From: Camelus bactrianus | Lineage: Eukaryota; Chordata; Mammalia; Artiodactyla; Camelidae | DNA: 64,000 bases | Assembly (NCBI RefSeq): GCF_048773025.1 | Contig: NC_133546.1 | Span: forward strand, 90,909,104-90,973,103 | Reading direction: 5' to 3' | Shown here: one piece after another, positions 12,373-25,481 of the stretch | How positions within the stretch are numbered: the first letter of the stretch is position 1 | Layout of the letters: every line of letters starts with the position of its first letter | Translations under genes and position numbers: made by a program | Notes under the pieces: model-generated | Database searches by the model: none | What the model was told of the DNA's origin: nothing | What the model saw: the letters and a program-made list of their open reading frames with translations, nothing else

Positions 12373-15300
12373 CTGCCGGGGAAAGGCGGTGGTTTGGCTG
12401 GAAATGCAGGTAGCATCTAGTGCCTCCCCCTGGAAATATGAGGTAATTAGCGGACTTCCCACTGCCAGGGAACACCTGTGACACCAGACAGCTGCGTGGA
12501 GGTCGGCCCCAAACTTCCCCACCCACTCGGGCGCTTTCCAGAATTCTGAGTATGGTGAGGTTCCGTCCTCTGTCTGCAGCGCCTGGGATCTCCTAGGAGT
12601 CATCCGCGTGTCTTTCCCGAGTGTGTCCTATTGCCGGCTGCCTGGGATAGGCGGGGGTTGGGCTGGAAATGTAGGTAGCATCTAGTGCCTCCACCTGGAC
12701 AGATGAGGTAATTAGTGGAATTCCCCCTGCCAGGGAACACCTGTGACACCAGGCATCTGCGTGGAGGGCGGCCCCAAACCTCCCCCACCCACTCGACCGT
12801 GTTACGGAATTCTGAGTGTGGGGAGGTTCCGTCCTCAGTCTGCAGCACCTGGGATCTCCTAGGAGCCTTCCGCGTGTCTTCCACGTGTGTCTCCTAGTGC
12901 GGGCTGCCGGGGAAATCCTTGGGGGGATGGAAATGCAGGTGGCATCTAGTGCCTCCCCCTGGAAAGATGAGGTAATTAGCGGAATTCCCCCTGCCAGGGA
13001 ACACCTGTGACACCAGGCAGCTGCGTGGGGGGCGGCCCCAAACGTCCCCCACCCACTCGGCCGCGTTCCGTAATTCTGAGTGTGGTGAGGTTCCGTCCTC
13101 GGTCTGCAGCGCCTGGGATCTCCTAGGAGACTTCCGCCTGTCTTCCCCGAGTGGATCCTTGAGCGGGCTGCTGGGGAATGGCGGGGGTTGTGCTGGAAAT
13201 GCAGGTAGCATCTAGTGCCTCCCACTGGACAGATGAGGTAATTAGCGGACTTCCCCCTGGCAGGGAACACATGTGACACCAGGCAAATGCGTGGATGGCG
13301 GCCCCAAACCTCCCCCACCCACTCGACCACGTTCCGCAATTCTGAGAATGACGAGGTTCCGTCCTCTGTCTGCAGCGCCTGGGATCTCCTAGGAGTCCAC
13401 CGCGTGTCTTCCCCGAGTGTCTCCTATTGTAGTCTGCCGGGGAAAGGCGGGGGTTGGGCTGGAAATGTAGGTAGTATCTAGTGCCTCCCCCTGGACAGAT
13501 GATGTTATTAGCGGAATTCCTCCTGCCAGGGAACACCTGTGACAATAGGCAGCTGTGTGGAGGGCGGCCCCAAACCTCCCCCCCCACTCAACCGCGTTCC
13601 GGAATTCTGAGTTTGGGGAGGTTCCGTCATCTGTCTGCAGCGCCTGGGAACTAATACGAGCCTTCCGCTTGTCTTCCACGAGTGTCTCATAGTGCGGGCT
13701 GCCGGGAAGACGCGAGGGATAGGCTAGAAATGCAGGTAGCATCTAGAGCCTCCCCATGGACAGATGAGGTAATTAGCGGACTTCTGCCTGCCAGGGAACA
13801 CCTGTGACACCAGGCAGCTGCGTGGAGTGCGGCCCAAAACCTCCCCCACCCACTCGGCCACGTTCCGGAATTCTGAGCGTGGCGAGGTTCCGTCCTCTGT
13901 CTGCAGTGCCTGGAATCTCCTAGGAGCCCTCCCCGTGTCTCCCCCGATTGTCTCCTAGTGCGGGATGCCGGGTAAATGCGGGGGTAGGTCTGGAAATGCA
14001 GGTAGAATCTAGTGCCTCCCCCTGGACACATCAGGTTATTAGCGGACTTCCCCCAGCCAGGTAACACTTGTGACATTAGGCAGCTACGTGGAAGGCGGCC
14101 CCAAACCTCCCCCACACACTAGGCCGCGTTCCGGAATTCTGAGTGTGGGTAGTTTCCGTCCTCTAACTGCAGCCCCTGTGATCTCCATGGAGCTCTCCGC
14201 GTGTCTTACCCGAATGTCTCTTAGTGCGGGCTGCAGGGGAAAGGCGGTGGTTGGGAAGGAAATGCAGGTAGCATCTAGTGCCTCCCCCGGACAGATGAGG
14301 TAATAAGCGGACTTCCCCCTGCCAGGGAACACCTGTGACACCAGGCAGCTGCGTGGAAGGCTGCCCCAAACCTCCCCCACACACTAGGACGCGTTCCAGA
14401 ATTCTGAGTGTGGCGAGGTTCCGTCCTCTGTATTCAGCGCCTGGGATCTCCTAGGAGCCCTCCGCGTGTCTTCCCTGAGTGTCTCCTAGTGCGGGCTTTG
14501 GGGAAATGCGGGGGTTGAGCTGGATACGCAGGTAGCATCTAGTGCCTCCCCCTGGAAAGATGAGGTAATTAGCGGAATTCACCCTGCCAGGGAACACCTG
14601 AGACACCCGGCAGCTGCGTGGCTGGCGGCCCCAAAGCTCCCTCACCCAATCGGCCGCGTTCCGGAATTTTGAGTGTGGTGAGGTTCCGTCCTCGGTCTGC
14701 AGCGCCTGGGATCTCCTAGGAGTCCTCCGCTTGTCTTCCCCGAGTGTCACCTAGTGCGGGCTGCCGTGGAAAGGCGGGGGTTGGGCTGGAAATGTAGGTA
14801 GCATCTAGTGCCTCCCCCTGGACAGATGAGGTAATTAGCGGAATTTCCCCTGCCATGGAACACCTGTGACACCAGGCAGCTGTGTGGATGGCGGCCCAAA
14901 ACCTCCCCCACCCACTCGGCCGCGTTCCGTAATTCTGAATATGGCGAGGTTCCGTCCTCTGTCTGCAGCGCCTTGGATCTCCTAGGAGTCCACCGCGTGA
15001 CTTCCCCGAGTGTCTCCGAGTGCGGGCTGTTGGGGAAATGCGGGAGATGTGCTGGAAATGCAGGTAGCATCTAGTGCCTCCCCCTGGACAGATGAGGTAA
15101 TTAGCGGACTTCCCCCTGCCAGGGAAGACCTGTGACACCAGGCAGCTGTGTGGATGGCGGCCCAAAACCTCCCCTACCCACTCGGCCGCGTTCCGGAATT
15201 CTGAGATTAGCGAGGATCTGTCCTCACTCTGCAGCACCTGGGATCTCCTGGGAACCATCCGCGTGTCTTCCCCGAGTGTCTCCTTGTGCGGGCTGCCGGG

Positions 15301-17407
15301 GAAAGGCGGGGTTTGGTCTGGAAATGCAGGTAGCATCTAGTGCCTCCCCCTGGACAGATGCGGTATCTAGCGGACTTCCCCCTGCCAGGGAACACCTGTG
15401 ACACGAGGCAGCTTTGTGGAAGGCGTCCACAATCCTCTCCCACCCACTAGACTCGTTCCTGAATTCTGAGTGTGGGGAGGTCCGTACACTTTCTGCAGCA
15501 CCTGGGATTTCCGAGGAGCCCTCCATGTGTCTTCCTCTAGTGTCTCCTAGTGCGGGCTCCCGGGGAAATTTGGGGATTGGGCTGGAAATGCAGGTAGCAT
15601 GTAGTGCCTCCCTCTGTACAGGGGCGGTAATTAGCGGATTTCCCATCAAGGGAACACATGTGACACCACGCAGCTGCGTGATGGGCGGCCCCAAACCTCC
15701 CACACACATTCGGACTCGTTCCGGAATTCTGAGTGTGGGGAAGTCAAGTCTTCGGTCTGAAGCGCCTGGTATTATCTAGGAGCCCTCCACGTGTCTTCCC
15801 GAGTGTCTCCTAGTGCGGGATGCAGGTGAAAAACGGTCGTTGGGCTGGAAAAGCAGGTAGCATGTAGTGCCTCCCCCTGGATAGTGGAGGTAATTAGCGG
15901 ATTTCCCCTGCAAGGGAACACATGTGACACCAGTCAGCTGTGTGGAGGGTGGCCCAAATCCTCCCCCACCCACTCGGCCGCGTTCCGGAATTCTGAGTGT
16001 GGGGAGGTTCCGTATTCTGACTGCAGCGCCTTTGATCACCTAGGAGCCCTCCGCGTGTATTCGACGAGTGTCTACTTGTGGGGGTGGCAGGGAAAACCTG
16101 GTGTTGTCCTGGAATTTCAGGTAGCATCTTGGTACTCCCCCTGGGCAGGAGAGGTAAAAGCGGAATTCCCCCTTACATGGAACACCTTTGACACCAGGCA
16201 GCTGATTGGAGGGCGGCCCCAAACCTCCCCCACCCACTCGGACTCGTTCCAGAAATCTGAGTGTGGGGAGGTTCCGTCCTCTGTCTGCAGCGCCTGGGAT
16301 CTTCTAGGAGCACTCCGCGTGTCTTCCCGGAGTGTCTACTTGTGCGGGCTACAATGAAAATGCGGGGGTTGTGCTGGAATAGCTGGTAGCATGTAGTGCC
16401 TCCCCCTGAACAGGGAAGGTATTTAGCAGAAGTCACCCTGCCAGGGAACACCTGTGACAAGAGGCAACTGCGTGGCGGGTGGCCCCATACCTCCCACACC
16501 CACTCGGGCTTGTTCTGGAATTCTGAGTGTGGGGAGGTCCCGTCTTCAGTCTAAAGCGCCTGGTACCACTTATGAGCCCTCCACGTGTCTTCCCGAGTGT
16601 CCCCTAGTGTGGGATGCCGGGGAAATTTGGGGGTTTGGCTGGAAATGCAGGTAGAATGTAATGCCTCCCTCAGGACCGGGGAGGTTATTAGCGGATTTCC
16701 CCTGCCAGGGAACACCTGTGACACCAGGCAGCTGCGTGGTGGTCGGCCCAAACTTTCCCCACCCACTCGGCCGCGTTCCGGAATTCTGAGAGTTGCGAGG
16801 TTCCGTCCTCGTTCTGCAGCACCATGGATCTACTAGGAGCCATCCGCGTGTCTTCCCAGACTGTCTCCTAGTGCGGGCTGCCGGGGAAAGCCGGGCTGGT
16901 GCTGGAAATGCAGGTAGCATCTAGTGCCTCCCCCTGGACAGATGAGGTATTTAGCGGAATTCCCCAGCCAGGGAACACCTGTGACACCAGGCAGCTGCGT
17001 GGAGGGCGGCCCCAAACCTCTCCCAACAACTTGGCCGCGTTCCAGATTTCTGAGTGTGGGGAGATTCCGTACTCTGTCTGCAGAACCTAGGATTTCCTAG
17101 TAGCCCTCCGGGTGTCTTCCCCGAGTTTCTCCTATTGCGGGATGCCGGGGAAAGGCGGAGGTTGGGCTGGAAATGCAGGTAGCATCTAGTGCCTCCCCCT
17201 GGACAGATGAGGTATTTAGCGGAATTCCCCCTGCCAGGGAACACATGTGACACCAGGCAGCTTCGTGGATGGCTGCCCCAAACCTCCCCCACCCACTCGA
17301 ACCCGTTCCGGAATTCTGAGTATGGCGAGGTTCCGTCCTATGTCTGCAGCGACTGGGGTCTCCTAGGAGTCCACCGCGTGTCTTCCCTGAGTGTCTCCTA
17401 TTGTGGG
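12373..17407. repeat. 18-monomer HOR copy 3, expanded to 19 monomers (5035 bp)
   Basis: The third copy follows copy 2 at +4770 up to 16965. An additional 265 bp monomer follows, and the HOR then resumes at an offset of 5035 from 17231 until it fades near 17410. The class B run is at about 15410-16740, with the B1 marker at 15741. Sequence downstream of 17410 no longer follows the 18-mer order, so this copy marks the right-hand end of the 18-mer block. Confidence 0.93.
16966..17230. repeat. Extra class B monomer inserted in HOR copy 3
   Basis: These 265 bp are absent from the same place in copies 1 and 2. From about 16981 to 17187 the sequence is identical, as far as I can read, to about 18570-18776, six monomers downstream. 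It shares the unusual CCTCTCCCAACAACTTGGCC, AGATTTCTGAG and AGAACCTAGG. Its first bases (CCCCAGCCAGGGAACACC) instead match the monomer beginning near 17752. It is therefore a chimera of two nearby monomers placed in register, so overall phase is kept. Confidence 0.88.
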
Positions 17408-20400
17408 CTGCCGGGGAAAGCCGGGGGTTGGGCTGGAAATGCAGGTAGCATCTAGTGCCTCCCCCAGGACAGATGAGGTTATTAGCGGAATTCCTCCTGC
17501 CAGGGAACACCTGTGACAATAGGCAGCTGGGTGGAGGGCGGCCCCAAACCTCCCCCACCCACTCGACTGCGTTCCGGAATTCTGAGTGTGGGGAGGTTCC
17601 GTCCTATGTCTGCAGCACCTGGGATCTCCTCGGTGCCTTCCGCGTGTCTTCCACGAGTGTCTCCTAGTGCGGGTTGCCGGGAAAGGCGGGGGTTGGGCTG
17701 GAAATGCAGGTAGCATCTAGTGCCTCACCCTTTACAGATGAGGTATTTAGTGGATTTCCCCAGCCAGGGAACACCTGTGACACCAGGCAGCTGCGTGGAA
17801 TCCGGGCCCAAACATTTCCCACCCAATCGGCCACGTTCCGGAATTCTGAGTGTGGGGAGGTTTCGTCCTCTGTCTGCAGTGCCTGGGATCTCCTAGGATC
17901 CCTCCGCGTGTCTTCCCCGAGTGCATCCTAATGCGGGGTGCCGGGGAAATGCGGGGGTTGGGCTGGAAATACAGGTAGTATATAGTGCCTCCCCCTGGAC
18001 AGGGGAGGTAATTAGCGGACCTCCCCCTTGTAGGGAACACCTGTGACACGAGGCAGGTGCGTGGAGGGCGGCCACAAACCTTTCCCACCCACTCTGCCGC
18101 GTTCCTGAATTCTGAGTGTGGGGAGGTCCGTACACTTTCTGCAGCGCCTGGGATTTCCTAGGAGCCCTCCATGTGCCTTCCCTTAGTGTCTCCTAGTGCG
18201 GGCTGCCAGGGAAATTTGGGGATTGGTCTGGAAATGCAGGTAGCATGTAGTGCCTCCCTCTGTACAGGGGCGGTAATAAGCGGTTTTCCCATCGAGGGAA
18301 CACATGTGACACCACGCAGCTGCGTGAGGTGCGGCCCCAAACCTCCCACACACATTCAGACTCGTTCCGGAATTCTGAGTGTGGGGAAGTCAAGTCTTCG
18401 GTCTGAAGAGCCTGGTATCACCTAGGTTCCCTCCACGTGTCTTACCGAGTGTCTCCTAGTGCGGGCTGCCGGTGAAAAACGGTCGTTGGGCTGGAAAAGC
18501 AGGTAGCATGTAGTGCCTCCCCCTGGATAGTGGAGGTAATTAGCGGATTTCCCCTGCAAGGGAACACATGTGACACCAGGCAGCTGCGTGGAGGGCGGCC
18601 CCAAACCTCTCCCAACAACTTGGCCGCGTTCCAGATTTCTGAGTGTGGGGAGATTCCGTACTCTGTCTGCAGAACCTAGGATTTCCTAGTAGCCCTCCGG
18701 GTGTCTTCCCCGAGTTTCTCCTATTGCGGGATGCCGGGGAAAGGCGGAGGTTGGGCTGGAAATGCAGGTAGCATGTAGTGCCTCCCCCTCGACAGGGGAG
18801 GTAATTAGCGGACCTCCCACTTGTAGGAAACACCTGTGACACGAGGCAGCTGCATGGAGGGCGGCCACAAACCTCTCTCACCCACTCGGCCGAGTTCCTG
18901 AATTCTGAGTGTGGGGAGGTCCGTACACATTCTGAAGCGCCTGGGATTTCCTAGGAGCCCTCCATGTGTCTTCCCCGAGTGTCTCTTATTGCGGGCTGCC
19001 TGGGATAGGCGGGGGTTGGGCTGGAAATGTAGGTAGCATCTAGTGCCTCCCCCTGGACAGATGAGGTAATTAGCGGAATTCCCCCTGCCATGGAACATCT
19101 GTGACACCAGGCATCTGCGTGGAAGGCGGCCCCAAACCTCCCCCACCCACTCGACCGTGTTCCGGAATTCTGAGTGTGGGGAGGTTCCGTCCTCTGTCTG
19201 CAGCGCCTGGGATCTCCTAGGAGCCTTTCGCGTGCCTTCCACGAGTGTCTCCTAGTGCGGGATGCCGGGGAAAGGCGGGTGTTGGGCTGGAAATGCAGGT
19301 AGCATCTAGTGCCTCCCCCTGGACAGATGAGGATATTAGCGGAATTCCTCCTGCCAGGGAACACCTGTGACAATAGGCAGCTGCGTGGAGGGCTGCCCCA
19401 AACCTCCCCCACCGACTCGACCGCGTTCCGGAATTCTGAGTGTGGGGAGGTTTCGTCATCTGTCTGCAGCGCCTGGGATCTCCTAAGAGCCTTCACCGTG
19501 TCTTCCACGAGTGTCTCCTTGTGCGGGCTGCCGTGAAAACGCAGGGGATAGGCTAGAAATGCAGGTAGCATCTTTTGCCTCCCCCTGGACAGATGAGGTA
19601 GACAGTGGACTTCCCCCTGTCAGGGAACACCTGTGACACCAGTCAGCTGCGTGGCGGGCTGCCCCAAACCTCCCCCACACACTAGGACGCGTTCCAGAAT
19701 TCTGAGTGTGGCGAGGATCCTTCCTCTTTATTCAGCGCCTGGGATCTCTTAGGAGCCCTCCGCGTGTCTTCCCTGAGTGTCTCCTAGTGCGGGTTTTGGG
19801 GAAATGCGGGGGTTGAGCTGGATAAGCTGGTATCATCTTGTGCCTCTCCCTCTACAGATGAGGTAATTAGCGGAATTCCCCCAGCCAGGGAACACCTGAG
19901 ACACCAGGCAGCTTCGTGGAGGGCGGCCCCAAACCTCCCACACCCACTCGGCCGAGTTCCGGAATTCTGAGTGTGGCGAGGTTCCGTCCTCGGTTTGCAG
20001 CGCCTGGGATCTCCTAGGAGCCTTCCGCCTGTCTTCCCCGAGTGGATCCTTGAGCGGGCTGCCGGGGAAAGCCGGGGGTTGTGCTGGAAATGCAGGTAGC
20101 ATCTAGTGCCTCCCCCTGGACAGATGAGGTTATTAGCGGAATTCCTCCTGCCAGGGAACACCTGTGACAATAGGCAGCTGCGTGGTGGGCGGCACCAAAA
20201 CTCTCCCACCCACTCGACCGCGTTCCGGAATTCTGAGTGTGGGGAGATTCCGTCATTGTCTGCAGCGCCTGGGATTTCCTAGGAGCCTTCCGCGTGTCTT
20301 CCACGAGTGTCTCCTAGTGCGGGCAGCCGGGAAGACGCGGGGTATAGGCTAGAAATGCAGGTAGCATCTAGTGCCTCCCATGGACAGATGAGGTAATTAG

Positions 20401-21764
20401 CGGACTTCCGCCTGCCAGGGAACACCAGTGACACCAGGCAGCTGCGTGGAGGGCGGCCCAAAACCTCAACCACCCACTCGGCCACGTTCCGAAATTCTGA
20501 GTGTGGGGAGGTTCCGTCCTCGGTCTGCAGCGAATGGGATCACCTAGAAGCCACCTGCGTGTATTCCACGAGTGTCTCCTAGTGCGGGTTGCCGGGAAAA
20601 CGCGGGGGATAGGCTAGAAATACAGGTAGCATCTAGTGCCGCCCCCTGGACAGATGAGGTAATTAGCGGATTTCCCCATGCCAGGGAACACATGTGACAC
20701 CAGGCAACTGCGTGGATGGCGGCCCCAAACCTCCCACACCCACTCGACCCCGTTCCGGAATTCTTAGTGTGGCAAGGTTCCGTCCTCTGTCTGCAGCGCC
20801 TGGGATCTCCTAGGAGTCCACCGCGTTTCTTCCCCGAGTGTCTCATATTGCAGGCTGCCTGGGAAAGATGGTGGTTGGGCTGGAAATGTAGGTAGCATCT
20901 AGTGCCTCCCCCTGGACAGATGAGGTAATTAGCGGAATTCCCCCTGCCAGGGAACACCTGTGACAATAGGCCGCTGCGTGGAAGGCGGCCCCATACCTTC
21001 CCCACCCACTCGACCGCGTTCCGGAATTCTGAGTGTGGGGAGGTTCCGTCATCTGTCTGCAGCGCCTGGGATCTCCTAAGAGCCTTCCGCGTGTCTTCCA
21101 CGAGTGTCTCTTAGTGCGGGCTGCCGGGAAGACGCGGGGGATAGGCTAGAAATGCAGATAGCATCTAGTGCCTCCCCATGGACAGATGAGGTAATTAGCT
21201 GACTTCCGCCTGCAAGGGAACACCTGTGACACCAGGCAGCTGCGTGCAGGGCAGCCCCAAATCTCACCCACACACTAGGCCGCGTTCCGGAATTCTGAGT
21301 GTAGCGAGGTTCCGTCATCTGTATGCAGTGCCTGGGATATCCTAGGAGCCCTCCGTATGTCTTCCCTGAGTGTCTACTAGTGCGGGCATTGGGGAAAGTC
21401 GGGGGTTGGTCTGGATACGCAGGTAGCATCTAGTGCCTCCCCCTGGACAGATGAGGTATTTAGCGGACTTCCCCATGCCAGGGAACACATGTGACACCAG
21501 GCAACTGCGTGGATGTCGGCCCCAAACCTCCCACACACACTCGACCCCGTTCCGGAATTCTTAGTGTGGCGAGGTTCCGTCCTCTGTCTGCAGCGCCTCG
21601 GATCTCCTAGGAGCCTTCACCGTGTCTTCCACGAGTGTCTCCTAGTGCGGGCTGCCGGGAAAACGCGGGGGATAAGCTAGAAATGCAGGTAGCATCTAGT
21701 GCCTCCCCCTGGACAGATGAGGTAATTAGCGGAATTCCCCCTGCCAGGCAACCTCTGAGACACC
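17408..21764. repeat. Irregular mosaic between 18-mer and 7-mer blocks
   Basis: About 16 monomers follow no local HOR. A class B run lies at about 17750-18960 with the B1 marker at 18387; the rest is class A. Segment 18805-19242 resembles 39767-40204, and 20544-21536 resembles 41771-42762 (offset about 21226 bp, 80 monomers). This shows the monomers are related to blocks elsewhere in the window although nearby copies are not homogenised. I see nothing other than satellite sequence here. Confidence 0.85.
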
Positions 21765-23622
21765 AGGCAGCTGCGTGGAGGGCGGCCCCAAACCTCCCCC
21801 ACCCACTCGGCCGAGTTCCGGAATTCTGAGTGTGGCGAGGTTCCGTCCTCGGTTTGCAGCGCCTGGGATCTCCTAGGAGCCTTCTGCGTGTCTTCCACGA
21901 GTGTCTCCTAGTGCGGGCTGCCGGGAAGACGCGGGGGATAGGCTAGAAATGCAGGTAACATCTAGTGCCTCCACATGGATAGATGAGGTATTTAGCGGAA
22001 TTCCGCCTGCCAGGGAACACCTGTGACACCAGGCAGCTGCGAGGAGGGCGGCCCAAATCCTCCCCCACCCACTTGGCCACGTTCCGGGATTCTGAGTGTG
22101 GCGAGGTTCCGTCCTCTGTCTGCAGCGCCTGGGATCTCCTAGGAGCCTTCTGCATGTATTCCACGAGTGTCTCCTAGTGCGGGCTGCCGGGAAAACGCGG
22201 GGGATAGGCTAGAAATGCAGGTAGCATCTAGTGCCTCCCCCTGGACAGATGAGGTAATAAGCGGAATTCCCCTGCCAGGGAACACCTGTGACAACAGGCA
22301 GCTGCGTGTAGGGCTGCCCCAAACCTCCCACACACACTAGGACGCGTTCCAGAATTCTGAGTGTGGCGACGTTCTGTCCTCTGTATTCAGCGCCTGGGAT
22401 CTCCTAGGTGCCCTCCGCGTGTCTTCCCTGATTGTCTCCTAGTGCGGGATTTGGGGAAATGCGGGGGTTGAGCTGGATACGCAGGTAGCATCTAGTGCCT
22501 CCCCCTGGACAGATGAGGTAATTAGCGGAATTCCCCCTGCCAGGGAACACCTGAGACACCAGGCAGCTGCGTGGAGGGCGGCCCCAAACCTCCCCCACCC
22601 ACTCTGCCGAGTTCCGGAATTCTGAGTGTGGCGAGGTTCCGTCCTCTGTCTGCAGTGCCTGGGATCTCCTAGGAGTCCACCATGTGTCTTCCCCGAGTGT
22701 CTCCTAGTGCGGGCTGCCGGGGAAACCCGGGAGGGGGGCTGGAAATGCAGATAGCATCTAGTGCCTCCCCCTGGACAGATGAGGATATTAGCGGAATTCC
22801 TCCTGCCAGGGAACACTTGTGACAATAGGCAGCTGCGTGGAGGGCTGCCCCAAACCTCCCCCACCCACTAGACCGCGTTCCGGAATTCTGAGTGTGGGGA
22901 GGTTTCGTCATCTGTTTGCAGCGCCTGGGATCTCCTAGGAGACTTCCGTGTGTCTTCCAAGATTGTCTCCTAGTGCGGGCTGTCGGGGAAACCCGGGGGG
23001 GGCTGGAAATGCAGGTAGCATCTAGTGCCTCCCCCTGGAAAGATGAGGTAATTAGCGGAATTCCCACTGTCAGGGAACACCTGTTACACCAGGCAGCTGC
23101 GTGGAGGTCGGCCCCAAACCTCCCACACCCACTCGGCCGCGTTCCAGAATTCTGAGTGTGGCGAGGTTCCGTCCTCGTTCTGCAGCGCCTGGGATTTCCT
23201 AGGAGCCCTCCGCCTGTCTTCCCCGAGTGTATCCATGAGTGGGCTGACGGGGAAAGGCGGGGGTTTGGCTGGAAATACAGGTAGCATCTAGTGCCTCCCC
23301 CTGGACAGATGAGGTAATTAGCGGATTTCCCCATGCCAGGGAACACATGTGACACCAGGCAACTGCGTGGATGGCGGCCCCAAACCTCCCACACCCACTC
23401 GACCCCGTTCCGGAATTCTTAGTGGGGCAAGGTTCCGTCCTCTGTCTGCAGCGCCTGGGATCTCTTAGGAGTCCACCGCGTGTCTTCCCCGAGTGTCTCA
23501 TATTGCAGGCTGCCTGGGAAAGACGGTGGTTGTGCTGGAAATGTAGGTAGCATCTAGTGCCTCCCCCTGGACAGATGAGGTAATTAGCGGAATTCCTCCT
23601 GCCAGGGAACACCTGTGACAAT
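21765..23622. repeat. 7-monomer tandem duplication, unit 1 (1858 bp)
   Basis: This unit matches 23623-25481 at an offset of 1858 bp, becoming 1859 bp after a one-base difference in a C run near 22275. Seven class A monomers are included. I noticed about ten differences from unit 2, for example near 22370, 22609, 22735, 22818, 22983, 23124, 23270 and 23432. It therefore looks older than the duplications that made the 18-mer and 22-mer copies. Confidence 0.9.
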
Positions 23623-25481
23623 AGGCAGCTGCGTGGAGGGCGGCCCCAAACCTCCCCCACCCACTCGGCCGAGTTCCGGAATTCTGAGTGTGGCGAGGTT
23701 CCGTCCTCGGTTTGCAGCGCCTGGGATCTCCTAGGAGCCTTCTGCGTGTCTTCCACGAGTGTCTCCTAGTGCGGGCTGCCGGGAAGACGCGGGGGATAGG
23801 CTAGAAATGCAGGTAGCATCTAGTGCCTCCACATGGATAGATGAGGTATTTAGCGGAATTCCGCCTGCCAGGGAACACCTGTGACACCAGGCAGCTGCGA
23901 GGAGGGCGGCCCAAAACCTCCCCCACCCACTTGGCCACGTTCCGGGATTCTGAGTGTGGCGAGGTTCCGTCCTCTGTCTGCAGCGCCTGGGATCTCCTAG
24001 GAGCCTTCTGCATGTATTCCACGAGTGTCTCCTAGTGCGGGCTGCCGGGAAAACGCGGGGGATAGGCTAGAAATGCAGGTAGCATCTAGTGCCTCCCCCT
24101 GGACAGATGAGGTAATAAGCGGAATTCCCCCTGCCAGGGAACACCTGTGACAACAGGCAGCTGCGTGTAGGGCTGCCCCAAACCTCCCACACACACTAGG
24201 ACGCGTTCCAGAATTCTGAGTGTGGCGAGGTTCTGTCCTCTGTATTCAGCACCTGGGATCTCCTAGGAGCCCTCCGCGTGTCTTCCCTGATTGTCTCCTA
24301 GTGCTTGATTTGGGGAAATGCGGGGGTTGAGCTGGATACGCAGGTAGCATCTAGTGCCTCCCCCTGGACAGATGAGGTAATTAGCGGAATTCCCCCTGCC
24401 AGGGAACACCTGAGACACCAGGCAGCTGCGTGGAGGGCGGCCCCAAACCTCCCCCACCCACTCTGCTGAGTTCCGGAATTCTGAGTGTGGCGAGGTTCCG
24501 TCCTCTGTCTGCAGTGCCTGGGATCTCCTAGGAGTCCACCATGTGTCTTCCCCGAGTGTCTCCTAGTGCGGGCTGCCGGGGAAACCCGGGCGGGGGGCTG
24601 GAAATGCAGATAGCATCTAGTGCCTCCCCCTGGACAGATGAGGATATTAGCGGAATTCCTCCTGCCAGGGAACACCTGTGACAATAGGCAGCTGCGTGGA
24701 GGGCTGCCCCAAACCTCCCCCACCCACTAGACCGCGTTCCGGAATTCTGAGTGTGGGGAGGTTTCGTCATCTGTTTGCAGCGCCTGGGATCTCCTAGGAG
24801 ACTTCCGTGTGTCTTCCAAGATTGTCTCCTAGTGCGGGCTGCCGGGGAAACCCGGGGGGGGCTGGAAATGCAGGTAGCATCTAGTGCCTCCCCCTGGAAA
24901 GATGAGGTAATTAGCGGAATTCCCACTGTCAGGGAACACCTGTTACACCAGGCAGCTGCGTGGAGGTCGGCCCCAAACCTCCCCCACCCACTCGGCCGCG
25001 TTCCAGAATTCTGAGTGTGGCGAGGTTCCGTCCTCGTTCTGCAGCGCCTGGGATTTCCTAGGAGCCCTCCGCCTGTCTTCCCCGAGTGTATCCATGAGTG
25101 GGCTGACGGGGAAAGGCGGGGGTTGGGCTGGAAATACAGGTAGCATCTAGTGCCTCCCCCTGGACAGATGAGGTAATTAGCGGATTTCCCCATGCCAGGG
25201 AACACATGTGACACCAGGCAACTGCGTGGATGGCGGCCCCAAACCTCCCACACCCACTCGACCCCGTTCCGGAATTCTTAGTGGGGCAAGGCTCCGTCCT
25301 CTGTCTGCAGCGCCTGGGATCTCCTAGGAGTCCACCGCGTGTCTTCCCCGAGTGTCTCATATTGCAGGCTGCCTGGGAAAGACGGTGGTTGTGCTGGAAA
25401 TGTAGGTAGCATCTAGTGCCTCCCCCTGGACAGATGAGGTAATTAGCGGAATTCCTCCTGCCAGGGAACACCTGTGACAAT
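23623..25481. repeat. 7-monomer tandem duplication, unit 2 (1859 bp)
   Basis: This is the second 7-mer unit. Similarity to unit 1 runs on to about 25507, where CCCCATACC replaces CCCCAAACC. From 23961 onward the unit is also the beginning of the 22-monomer HOR. Its sequence recurs at about 29800-31320, and that third occurrence follows unit 2 rather than unit 1 at diagnostic sites such as CTCTGCTGAG. Confidence 0.9.
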
